Shown: piece by piece, positions 8,131 through 16,800 of the stretch
Position numbering within the stretch: the first letter of the stretch is position 1
How the letters are laid out: every line of letters starts with the position of its first letter
IMG/VR virus record: IMGVR_UViG_3300034021_000533
Span: 1 to 52,715 of that record
DNA length: 52,715 bases
Reading direction: 5' to 3' (one strand)
DNA from: a virus
The notes under the pieces: generated by a model
What the model was told of the DNA's origin: nothing
Database searches by the model: none
Seen by the model: only the letters and a program-made list of their open reading frames with translations
Position numbers and translations under genes: made by a program

Positions 8131-10364
8131 TTAATAAGTTCACTTAGTGTTCCACTATTAGTGTACCTTGCGAAATTAATACTAATTTTCGACTCTTTTT
8201 TGTCAGGTAAATATACATTTTTTTGGTTTGCCATTATCGCTAAACCTGAACTAATTGTTGCGTCAAACTTAGTTCTGTCACTTATATCAAATCTCGCCCA
8301 ATCTTCAAGCGTTCTTGTGAATGGCATTGTCCCTATCTCATCAGCCGGTCTATAGGTACTCGTTAGGTCAAAACCTATAAACTTCTCAATATATGTCTCA
8401 ATAGCTGAAGCGTGTGCCTGCTTAACCTCTTCGGATGAGTTTGGTATACCACCAAGCTCTCTTTCGGTTTTGCTCAGCTTGTTGAGTGTACGATCAGGGC
8501 GGTTCATACAGAAGTGTCTATACCCCCTGTTCTTGAAATGGTATAGAAGTCTTGGCTTATTGTTCTCCGCAAGCATAGGCATACCATAAAACACGCAAGC
8601 CATTAGCACCTCCTCAAAGAATATCTCAGCCGTCTGAGGACGAGCTATGTATTCCAAGAAGAACTGATTGGTAGGAGCATCGTCCAAATGATACTTGGTC
8701 ATACCGTGCAAGGAACCGTTTGACCCCCTCCCACCAACTACCGCTGAGATGTCATACGGGTCACAGCCAAAGGATCCGAGGTGTTCATTGCCGGGGTACT
8801 TGGCTCCGCTCCTATTGATGACATTATTCTGCATATTAGTAGGTGGAACCCAACTGATTAAGAACCTTCCCCTTGGGTCAGGACTCCATATCACTCGGCT
8901 ATCTTTCTCGCCATCCTTCCAATGGAATGTTCCACGTGAAACATTATGCGCCTGAATCTGTGAATCATTGTAGTCAATCTGATGATATATCTTGGTCAGG
9001 TTAAATAGCGCCTGCTTACTCTCATCCCTGAAGGCGTGACTTTCGGTACGAGGGAATTGCCGGTAGAACTCATTGAGCGCATCAGCATCGTTTTTAAGCG
9101 ACTCAACCTCAGCCTCCCAATAGTCAATGGCTCCGTTACGAATAGTCCCTCCATCTACTCCTCTTATAGGATCAGTAGGCTTACGTAGCACAGGCATCCC
9201 ATAGATGTCGATGAACCCTTCCATATTCCATTCCATAGGAATAAACAAAGAATAGAGTCCGCTTTTGGTTTGCCCGTTAGCGTTTCGACTATCCAATGCC
9301 GAATCTTCGTACAATTTCTTATAGTTATCGCCACCCTTGCTTAGTGCATTGGAGGTGGACCCCATCATACACTTGCCAATAATCTTGCTACCCACCCTAA
9401 GACAGGTTTTGGTTACCCTCCAATTGTTCAGGATATTATTCGGCTTTACCCACTTTGCGCTCTCATCGTGCGCAAGAAACAGCAGCTTTTCACCGTCATA
9501 AGAGTTCTCCTCAGTGTTCTTCCAATCTATCGTGGTGTCAAGACCATCTACAGTCTGAGCATCAGACTGCGACATATTCTTCTTTGTAATCTTAGAAGCC
9601 GGTACACGGTAGGCAAGCTCAGTCTTTGGCTTGTCCATCCCATCCATTACCGGACGGAAGAAGAATGGCAGCCTGCTGTTAATGGGTACAACCTTATCGG
9701 TAAACATCTTCTTGGCATCAGCACCCGTCTTAGACAGGATACCAACCCTTGAATCCCTTGCAAGCGTGGCTATGTTTACGCACTCTGAGGATGCCATAAA
9801 TGAGAATCCTGAACGCCTGATCTTGAGGTATATCATCCCAAAGCACCGGTGGTCAGCCTTACAAGCCTCCCAAAATATAAAGAAGATACGGTTGGCTTCC
9901 CTGAAGTCAGGATAGCCTACGTCAATACTTGACCATTGTAAGTACATATAGTGAGCCCCCGTGATGTAGGTAGGTGTGCCGTTATTCATAAACCACATAC
10001 CCCCTTCCCGGTAATCAAACTCCTGTTCAATGTAATCTACCCACCGGTTCTTAAACTCGGTAGGCATATCGTTCCATTGGAATATAGACTGAATCTTGGC
10101 GAGCTCCTTGGGTAAATCTCTGCGCTCCCAATACTGCTCAGCCTTAGAGTTGTGTCTTTGAAGACACTCTTTAGGCGTTGCCGGTAGGGCAATAACTAAC
10201 CCTGCGATATTGATAATCTCCCCAATCTGTCCCGTCTTGGAGATGACCACCATATCGTACTGCTCATTGTAACCATACTTCCAAGACCGAACTCCGTTCT
10301 TTTTGGATATGGCGTTCTGAGGCACATAGTCATTAACGACCCGATATAGACCTTCGTTCTGCAA
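8127..10364 (-). CDS. terL: Terminase large subunit
   Basis: A 745-residue packaging motor. The ATPase part shows KIRRSGFSFMASSE at residues 181-194 in the Walker A position. This lacks the usual GKT/GKS but matches the altered P-loop of related Bacteroidota phage terminases. LLFLAHDES (294-302) fits Walker B with the catalytic acid, and GSTSNA (335-340) fits the coupling motif. The nuclease domain has FGCDPYD (532-538) and a conserved acidic residue in LAENN (about 600), as expected of the RNase-H-like terminase nuclease. The gene overlaps the portal start by 4 bases and a small upstream gene by 32 bases. One copy of the 16-bp inverted repeat lies in codons 66-71. Confidence 0.85.
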   Translation of the reverse strand: MQNEGLYRVVNDYVPQNAISKKNGVRSWKYGYNEQYDMVVISKTGQIGEIINIAGLVIALPATPKECLQRHNSKAEQYWERRDLPKELAKIQSIFQWNDMPTEFKNRWVDYIEQEFDYREGGMWFMNNGTPTYITGAHYMYLQWSSIDVGYPDFREANRIFFIFWEACKADHRCFGMIYLKIRRSGFSFMASSECVNIATLARDSRVGILSKTGADAKKMFTDKVVPINSRLPFFFRPVMDGMDKPKTELAYRVPASKITKKNMSQSDAQTVDGLDTTIDWKNTEENSYDGEKLLFLAHDESAKWVKPNNILNNWRVTKTCLRVGSKIIGKCMMGSTSNALSKGGDNYKKLYEDSALDSRNANGQTKSGLYSLFIPMEWNMEGFIDIYGMPVLRKPTDPIRGVDGGTIRNGAIDYWEAEVESLKNDADALNEFYRQFPRTESHAFRDESKQALFNLTKIYHQIDYNDSQIQAHNVSRGTFHWKDGEKDSRVIWSPDPRGRFLISWVPPTNMQNNVINRSGAKYPGNEHLGSFGCDPYDISAVVGGRGSNGSLHGMTKYHLDDAPTNQFFLEYIARPQTAEIFFEEVLMACVFYGMPMLAENNKPRLLYHFKNRGYRHFCMNRPDRTLNKLSKTERELGGIPNSSEEVKQAHASAIETYIEKFIGFDLTSTYRPADEIGTMPFTRTLEDWARFDISDRTKFDATISSGLAIMANQKNVYLPDKKESKISINFARYTNSGTLSELIK
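10152..10167 (+). repeat. 16-bp inverted repeat, copy 1 (inside terL)
   Basis: The plus strand reads GTGTCTTTGAAGACAC, two 7-base arms around TG. It lies in the terminase gene, where the coding strand carries the complement across residues E-C-L-Q-R-H. It is one of seven perfect copies in the window. Confidence 0.9.
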
Positions 10365-10617
10365 ATCCTTGTTTTGTATCTACTCTATTTGTTCCACTCT
10401 CAAGCATCTCAAGTGCCTCCCTCTCTGCCTCGATTCGGTTAAGAATCTCAAAGGCATCAAAGATGGCAAGCTTCTTGGTAGCGGCTGCGTTCTTTAGCCT
10501 GTCTGCCGCAAGCTCATCATCAGGATCAGGCTTGATAATATCTTCCTTAGCCACTTTGATGAGCTGCTCTACGGCTTGATGACCGGCTTCAATAATTTTT
10601 AATTTAATGTCCTTCAT
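10333..10617 (-). CDS. Putative small terminase subunit or packaging accessory protein
   Basis: A 94-residue helical, charged protein starting MKDIKLKIIEAGHQAVEQLI with PDPDDELAADRLKNAAATKK in the middle and a basic Ser/Arg end (GFAERRSISGR). Its stop overlaps the terminase start by 32 bases, and a protein of this kind commonly sits immediately before the large terminase in related phages. The position is that of a small terminase. I see no clear helix-turn-helix, so the role is inferred from context only. Confidence 0.5.
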   Translation of the reverse strand: MKDIKLKIIEAGHQAVEQLIKVAKEDIIKPDPDDELAADRLKNAAATKKLAIFDAFEILNRIEAEREALEMLESGTNRVDTKQGFAERRSISGR

Positions 10618-11093
10618 TACTTCTCTCTTAAAAATGCGACCTGAATTAGACGAGAATTATCGTCTTGCCCAAAGTTCTCAAAAATATTTCTACTATGCGG
10701 AACCTTTGACTCAAATACAACCATACGGTTAAACTTTGAGTACATCACGCAAACCTTACGACCATCATCGTCATAGATGGTAGTGCCATCATCGTCAGGA
10801 TGCGTATGGCTCAAATACAGGATAGCTGTAATGTCGCCCATCATCTCATCCGTATGGATGAAGTTTGGCTCCTCCTGACCTTCAGGAGACTTGCGTACAA
10901 AGTTCCAAGCTACTTCATAGGTTGGTCCAACAAAGTCAATTACTGTTTGCGCAAACTCATCATCGTGGTCACGAGGCTGAATATTTTGAAACACATTGAC
11001 ACCATCGTATATGTCTACGAAATCGTTATCGAGTATGTCAGACACGTAGCCAATAGGTTCGTGGATAACATTATCCATTATGATCAGGTTCAT
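10617..11093 (-). CDS. 2-oxoglutarate/Fe(II)-dependent oxygenase-like protein
   Basis: A 158-residue protein with a plausible double-stranded beta-helix iron site: NFIHTDEMMG supplies the HxD pair (about residues 78-80), VPHSRN the distal His (about 132) and SRLIQVAFL an Arg that would hold 2-oxoglutarate (about 148). Spacing fits the prolyl-4-hydroxylase-like group. Such enzymes hydroxylate protein side chains or nucleobases; the substrate cannot be read from sequence. It lies in the packaging operon and overlaps both neighbours by 1-4 bases, so it is made late with virion proteins, which makes a virion protein a reasonable but unproven substrate. Confidence 0.6.
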   Translation of the reverse strand: MNLIIMDNVIHEPIGYVSDILDNDFVDIYDGVNVFQNIQPRDHDDEFAQTVIDFVGPTYEVAWNFVRKSPEGQEEPNFIHTDEMMGDITAILYLSHTHPDDDGTTIYDDDGRKVCVMYSKFNRMVVFESKVPHSRNIFENFGQDDNSRLIQVAFLREK

Positions 11094-11653
11094 AGTACTA
11101 TGGTTATTTGGTGGTCATACATTCTATATAGCTTCTCTCCGTCTACCTCAAATTCATATTCGCTATCAGGCTTAAAGCAGACCTTGTCTCCCTGACGCAC
11201 ACCCTGTTCTATAAGGTAAGCGTTAGGGTAGACCATCTCACCCATAAGGGGCTCGTTGGTAAACGGCTTTTTGATATAAGACTCAGTAGCCGGTATGGGC
11301 TTGACAAAGCAATACCTGTCGTAAGTATGCCACTTACCATCTTGCTTGTACAGAAAGAACTGATCTTCGTCTATCAAGAATACGTCATCACGAAAAAATG
11401 ATCGACCGCTTTTTTGGCGACCTCTCATATCATTATAGAACTTAAAGACGTTGTGATGCACGAGAAGTGTATCACCTTTTCTGATTGGACCATCGTACTT
11501 ATAGGGGACCTCCTCAACAATGGCATACCGGTTAGAGAACTTGTGGTCCTCCTCCGATGTGTTGACGATAAGGTCAATACCACCTACTTGCTTGGTATTA
11601 GAATACCTTGTCCCTGCCTGTGGCTTTACAATGAAGTTAAATGGGGATTGCAT
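11090..11653 (-). CDS. Uncharacterised late protein with GroES-like features
   Basis: A 187-residue protein. Two stretches look like a co-chaperonin barrel: YAIVEEVPYKYDGPIRKGDTL (about 43-63) and QGDKVCFKPDSEYEFEVDGE (about 154-173), the latter followed by LYRMYDHQITIVL. GDxxLV/GDKVxF strands with a terminal Ixxxx strand resemble Cpn10 and T4 gp31-type proteins. The region between them is long and unfamiliar. If real, it would be a second GroES-like protein beside the one at 28758-29015. It overlaps both neighbouring genes by a few bases. The assignment is tentative; an unrelated beta-rich virion protein is possible. Confidence 0.4.
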   Translation of the reverse strand: MQSPFNFIVKPQAGTRYSNTKQVGGIDLIVNTSEEDHKFSNRYAIVEEVPYKYDGPIRKGDTLLVHHNVFKFYNDMRGRQKSGRSFFRDDVFLIDEDQFFLYKQDGKWHTYDRYCFVKPIPATESYIKKPFTNEPLMGEMVYPNAYLIEQGVRQGDKVCFKPDSEYEFEVDGEKLYRMYDHQITIVL

Positions 11654-11880
11654 TAGTAGTGAATATTGTACTCAATGGATACAGGAATAGTGTGGCTAAA
11701 CTCTTTCCACAACATCACCTCACTCTTATCGTTGATGATATATATTTTTATTGAACCTGTTTGAGGCTCAAACTTTATGAGGTGTATCTTATGCGTATTA
11801 TCAAGTATGTCTTGTCCTACAAGGTAGTGCATAGCTCCATTCTTGTAGTCGGGACCTATTGATATTTTCCTTATATCCAT
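11653..11880 (-). CDS. Small conserved phage protein, function unknown
   Basis: A 75-residue protein starting MDIRKISIGPDYKNGAMHYL and ending IPVSIEYNIHY, mostly alternating beta strands, with no membrane segment or metal motif. Its stop overlaps the next gene's ATG by one base. The leader is A/T-rich (AATTAAATTTAATTAAAT before ATAT-ATG), like other starts in this genome. I believe similar short proteins occur near tail and terminase genes of Bacteroidota phages, but no function is known to me. Confidence 0.55.
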   Translation of the reverse strand: MDIRKISIGPDYKNGAMHYLVGQDILDNTHKIHLIKFEPQTGSIKIYIINDKSEVMLWKEFSHTIPVSIEYNIHY

Positions 11881-11913
11881 ATTTAATTAAATTTAATTTC
11901 ATTAGAAGAACTA

Positions 11914-12150
11914 TTAGTACACTACTCCCAACTGCCCCGTGCCGGTAATACGGTACACTCGCCCTACAACCAAGCCACCTGCAATAGCAGCAGCATTGTT
12001 TGGATATACAGGCACATTAGGAAGAGGAAGGCGCAAGATGTCGCCTACTGTAAAGTTCTTTGTTTTGTTTTGATCTTCAGCGTCAGTGCCAATGAGCTTA
12101 TCATTGTACGTTACGTTGTTGTCTGTTGCGTAGGAATTAATGTTTGGCAT
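11914..12150 (-). CDS. Small tail-fibre-type protein sharing the fibre anchor motif
   Basis: The start is placed at the ATG at 12150, giving 78 residues beginning MPNINSYATDNNVTYNDK, because this aligns with the N-terminus of the 2013-residue fibre at 18489-24530. Both share the block LIGTDAEDQNKTKNFTVGDI versus LIGTDVENFNNTKNFTLSEI. A longer ORF starting at 12198 exists but adds unrelated residues. After the shared block come PVYPNNAAAIAGGLVVGRVYRI and a short end GQLGVVY, typical of small fibre-tip or fibre-associated proteins. The shared block probably docks both proteins onto the same virion part. Confidence 0.6.
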   Translation of the reverse strand: MPNINSYATDNNVTYNDKLIGTDAEDQNKTKNFTVGDILRLPLPNVPVYPNNAAAIAGGLVVGRVYRITGTGQLGVVY

Positions 12151-12220
12151 ATTACAAATTTGAAATGAATGTGTTAAATGTTGATTCGTCTTAGGCAATA
12201 ATTTATCATTTGATTTAATT

Positions 12221-13471
12221 TTAGCAAGCTAATATATCACCACCTACTACATATTGTGTTATTCCAATATCAGTGTTATTGCTTACAACAGTGCTAAATT
12301 TATTGCCATTACCGCAATAGGCTGCGCTGTTAAAAGGACAATTGCCTCCCATCTGTGCATTATAGTAGTAAGTTGTTGAATTTGGGTCTCCAATACTAAC
12401 ATAGACTGTATCTCCACTATTCACCGCAATAACATCAATTACACCGCAGTTATAACTAAAACTTGCTGCAATTGGATTCCAAGTGCTATTGTCTGTTGAG
12501 TAATAAAGTACTCCAAAACTATTTGATAAGTCACCCATCACGCCATAAAAAGTAACATAAACAGTAAAAGTACAAGTATCAATAGCCACTACATCAAAAT
12601 CATATTCAGGAGCTGCCTGAGTTACAAGTATCCATTTGTTCAAGTAGTTAGAAAACAAATATGGATAGGTTGAACATATTGGAGGAGCAGCCCCACCTGT
12701 AGAAGAGCCATATAATTTTGATCCGGCTACGATAGGATTATCAGACGACCACAAACTCCAAGAAACAGTACCCCAATAAGTACAAGCATCTTGAGAATTT
12801 GCCCAACCTGCATAACTAAAGCACGCCTTGTTGTGAGAAAGGAATCCATTAGCATAATACTGATGAGTTCCTTCTACAGTAATATCAATAACTTCTCCGA
12901 CAATTGGCTCACCTATAGAGGTTATCTCTTCAATACCTTCATCGGTATTAACAAGAGACCCAATGGTCAATTCTGAAGCCAATACGATATTACCTTCTCC
13001 ATCAATAAACTGATGGGTATCAGAAACAAGTGCAATACGATTAGCTGTTGCGACAAAGAACTTAGGCTGCTGTTTGTACTCAATATATGATACAATGCCA
13101 TATCCCAAGTCTGACTCAACTTCATCTCCAATCTTTAGGTCGCCTGCTCTTATATATCCATTCTTTCCTTGTAATCTTACTTCAGGATCAATACAACCTG
13201 AGCAACACCCTTGATACCAAAATGTCCATTCGTACGGAGCACTTATGCCTGACTGCAAATCAGACTTAACCACAAGCTGATTGCTTGCCTTATTTGCATA
13301 AGGCGCATACCCTGTGTTTATATTCACATAGGTATTCGCATCAGCTTTTGTTATCTGTTCATTGCTCTCAGCAGGGATTGATGCTTTTTGTTGAAACACC
13401 CCCGTGTTGATAGCATTTTGCAGATTAGCAAACGATATAGTCTGATTGTTAGCTAATGTACTCCAAGGCAT
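12221..13471 (-). CDS. Tail protein containing a Hint (intein-like) domain
   Basis: A 416-residue protein. Residues 1-90 are a tail-type N-terminus (MPWSTLANNQTISFANLQNA, later ITKADANTYVNINTG). Residues 93-214 are a Hint domain, described in its own entry. Residues 215-416 are a beta-rich, Cys- and Tyr-containing part. The domain is small, with no endonuclease insert. The residue after the terminal HN is Lys, not Cys, Ser or Thr, so classical splicing is unlikely; self-cleavage as in bacterial intein-like domains is more plausible. The gene sits between fibre genes, so the product is probably displayed on the tail. Confidence 0.7.
   Translation of the reverse strand: MPWSTLANNQTISFANLQNAINTGVFQQKASIPAESNEQITKADANTYVNINTGYAPYANKASNQLVVKSDLQSGISAPYEWTFWYQGCCSGCIDPEVRLQGKNGYIRAGDLKIGDEVESDLGYGIVSYIEYKQQPKFFVATANRIALVSDTHQFIDGEGNIVLASELTIGSLVNTDEGIEEITSIGEPIVGEVIDITVEGTHQYYANGFLSHNKACFSYAGWANSQDACTYWGTVSWSLWSSDNPIVAGSKLYGSSTGGAAPPICSTYPYLFSNYLNKWILVTQAAPEYDFDVVAIDTCTFTVYVTFYGVMGDLSNSFGVLYYSTDNSTWNPIAASFSYNCGVIDVIAVNSGDTVYVSIGDPNSTTYYYNAQMGGNCPFNSAAYCGNGNKFSTVVSNNTDIGITQYVVGGDILAC
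12830..13195 (-). other. Hint / bacterial intein-like domain (residues 93-214)
   Basis: This encodes C93 (block A: CIDPEVRLQGKNGYIRAGDL), LVSDTHQF (block B, with the TxxH-like Thr-His at 152-153), then VIDITVEGTHQYYANGF and LSHN (blocks F and G; H213-N214). The downstream residues are K215-A216-C217. The flanks GCCSG and KACFSY are Cys-rich. The 122-residue length fits a mini-intein or intein-like domain. Confidence 0.7.
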
Positions 13472-13474
13472 ATA

Positions 13475-13825
13475 TTACACTTCAGGATTTGGTGCTGTTG
13501 GTGGTGTAGGAGGAATAGGGGGGAGTGGTGGTGTAGGAGGAACGTACTCACCTGTAATGGTAAGATTCAATTGCTCAGCAACCCAATCATAGGCGTAGTC
13601 ATTTGTGTCCCAAGCCTGATAAGCGTCACCATCCATTATTAAATAATTCGTAACTAAAGTTTGAGTATAAGAATATTCCATACCGGGCATAGTAACTTCT
13701 CTCAACAACTGATACTGAAAAGTAGCAGAACTTTGCAAGTTGTCATTTTGTGCAATAGCACTAAGTATGGTAGCTTGGACCTCTTGTCCGCTAAACCAAA
13801 CCGTTACAGGACTAATTGTTTTCAT
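13475..13825 (-). CDS. Small tail-fibre-associated protein with proline-rich end
   Basis: A 116-residue protein. Residues 1-95 are mixed alpha/beta (VTVWFSGQEVQATILSAIAQ, then AYQAWDTNDYAYDWVAEQLNL); the last 22 residues are a Pro/Thr linker (PPTPPLPPIPPTPPTAPNPEV). It overlaps the end of the S74 fibre gene by 14 bases and ends three bases before the Hint protein gene. Short proteins between fibre genes often act as fibre chaperones or connectors, but nothing here proves that. Confidence 0.55.
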   Translation of the reverse strand: MKTISPVTVWFSGQEVQATILSAIAQNDNLQSSATFQYQLLREVTMPGMEYSYTQTLVTNYLIMDGDAYQAWDTNDYAYDWVAEQLNLTITGEYVPPTPPLPPIPPTPPTAPNPEV

Positions 13826-16800
13826 TTGTTTTGTTTTTTAATTGTTGTTCTAAATATAAAATTTTTGCTTTGATTTCTTCTATTGAATCCTCAAGATATG
13901 CAATTTTCATTGTATGCACTTGAGTGTACGAAAGGTTTAAATATCCATTCAATTCTTTTGCTATTGCTGTAGGTAGAATCTCTTCAAAATCTTGGGCATA
14001 GTAACCAACTTCAGTTACGCCATTCTTTTTGTAAAGCTTAGGCTTAATAAGCTCAATCCCTGAAACACTATAGTCGTCTTCAACAAGTTCCTTTAATCTT
14101 TTATCTGATGTTTCAAAGAAAGCTGCTGCGTACATATTATTGTATGCTCTCGTATGGTTGTCTCCTTCAGCAATAGAAAAAACTTTTGAACCTGCATAAG
14201 GTGCATTGTTATAAAACCTTGTTCCTCCATAAGAAGAAGAGGCTCCTATTTTTAATCCGGTATGCCATCCAATAATAAGTTTTGTATAGTTGCCATTAAT
14301 GTTTTCAAGCTTGGTATATATTCTATATGCTCCTTCGTTAGCTTCGTTTCCACCAAATGTTAAACCTGAAAGAAACTCTGTTAAATATGGAGTTGCGGTT
14401 TCAGGCCCAAGATTTACCCTTTCTCTCCAATTAAATGTTCCATTTGCATACCATACACCATCTTGATTCCAACTACCACCATTTGAAGCTCTTCTATAAA
14501 AGTTCATATTCTCAGAAGAAGTGTGCATCATGTACCACCAAGTTTGGTTTGATGGTTGCCATCCTACAGTACAAGCAGTTCCTTTTAAGTTTATACCTCC
14601 ACCCCAATCAGAAGAACTATTATCGTACCAATTCTGCTGAGTTTGTAATCTCTGAATGTTAGATAAACTATTCAAGTCAGCATAGAAAGAAGTGTTCTTT
14701 GAATCGTAGAATATTGGAGCACGAACATCACTTTCTGATTCTATAAATCCATCGCATTTAGTTTCACTCCATCCTTTAAACCACTTGCCTAAACTACTCA
14801 CACTATTTGTTGTTGTAGGAGTATAGGTTACGTTTCCACTAAATGTAACATAGTTACCACCTGCAGCGTTATCAAAATTTAATGTCCATCCACCCTCAAC
14901 ATCAAGCCATCTATATGCTTGACCTCCACGAAGCCATACAATAAGTTGGCTTGTTTGGTTCTGCTGAGTAAATTCAGCAAGCATAGGAATGGTATAAGCA
15001 TTTTGTTCCAACTGAACATACGATGCTCCATATCCCCAACCATCAGCTTTTGCTCTAATTCTACAATGGAATGTTCCGAATCCTGTTGAAGAATACCCCG
15101 GCTCATCATAACCACCTCTTTCAATTTGAAGAACAGATATACCTTGTTCACTTGTAGCACTTGAACCTATTTGAAAAGCAACAGGATAAAAAGTACTTGT
15201 ATTGCCTCCAACTACAAAAGTCCCTCTTTGTCTTCCAACAACAGTACCTGCAGAAGAAGCAGAAGAAGCAGAAGAAGCAGAGCCTGTAATACTAATACCC
15301 CAAGTGCCACTTGCTCCCCCACCTGTTAAGGTTGGAGAATAGCTGTTGTAGTTTGAAGAATGCAATAATGTTGCTCTCCAAGATATAATGTTGCCATATC
15401 CCCCACCTATTTGAGCATTAGCAGTAATATAATCTGTAGCAATAAACCCTTGCGTATCAGAATCTCCTGACCAAGCAATCATTGTACCATACAAATTCAT
15501 TCCTGATAAGGCAGAAGGGACATTGTTCCATCTTGCTGCAGACAAAGCAGCACCGTTAGCACTTGTTCCAAAAACAGTAGACCTGAAGTTAGTTGTAGTT
15601 AATCCATCAATAAATGCAGTTGGGGTTAATCTATTAGTCATCAAGCCTGTAATATTCGTAATGCTTGATACTGTAGCAGAATTGCCCGTAATATTAATCC
15701 CCCATGTGCCACTCGCTCCACCACCGGTTAAAGTAGGAGCGTATGAGTTGTAGTTACCTGCGTGTAACACCTGATTGCCGTCTTGTTGTAAAGCAACTTG
15801 AGAGTTAACTGCAGAACTACTAAACCTAATCCATGTATTATTATAGTCTATTCCTATAAAAGAATAAGACAAAGAGCTACCACCACCACCATAGCCTCCA
15901 AAAGCAGCTAAAGTAGTATTAGCTGAATCTGTTATAACATGAGTGTTTCTTGCCCATCCACCCCATGATGTAGATGTTCTAAATGTAAAACCTTGACCTG
16001 CTTGATCTATATAAATAGTAGAACCTGTACTATTTCCCCTTCCTGTAACCGTTGACAATGTTTCAGATGCGGCAGTTCCTGTTACATTTATTGACCATGT
16101 CCCCGAAGCGCCTCCTCCTGTTAAAGTTGGAGAATAGGAGTTGTAGTTATTGGTTGTCAATATTGTAACCCAAGAATACGGATTAGCCCCATCCCATCCT
16201 CTAAAGAGTAAATCATTACTTCCAAACCCATTTGCTAATTGAAAACCATATTGGTTAACAGAGTTTCCGTGTCTAAGCGATATATAACTATGCCATCCAC
16301 CCCCCGGGGCTCCGGTACCTCCGGGCTGATCATAATATTGAAGTTTACCGGGAGGTCTATCTGTGTTTAAATTAGATACAGATGTAGCATTTAATTCATT
16401 AGCAGATGCAGAACTTCCTGTTATATTAATTGACCATGTTCCTGAAGCACCACCACCTGTCAGTGTTGGAGAATAGTTATTGTAGTTAGATGAAGAAAGC
16501 ATTGTTAGCCAAGTTCCCCAACTACCATTATATCCTTGCCTAAAATAAAGCACTCCACTACCCGAAGACCCATAGGTCCCTTGAATCTGCCACATTGTAT
16601 CACCACCACCAAGATGTAATAAAGGGGCATACGCTACTGCAGCACCTAATCCATTTTCGTTTCTGTATACAGCAGTATTTGGGTTATTTACATTTACTGT
16701 ACCATTACCTAATCCTGTAAGAAGAAGTGTGCCTGTCGATCCTGAAGAACCTGTTACGTTGATACCCCAAGTTCCACTTGCACCACCACCGGTCAAAGTT

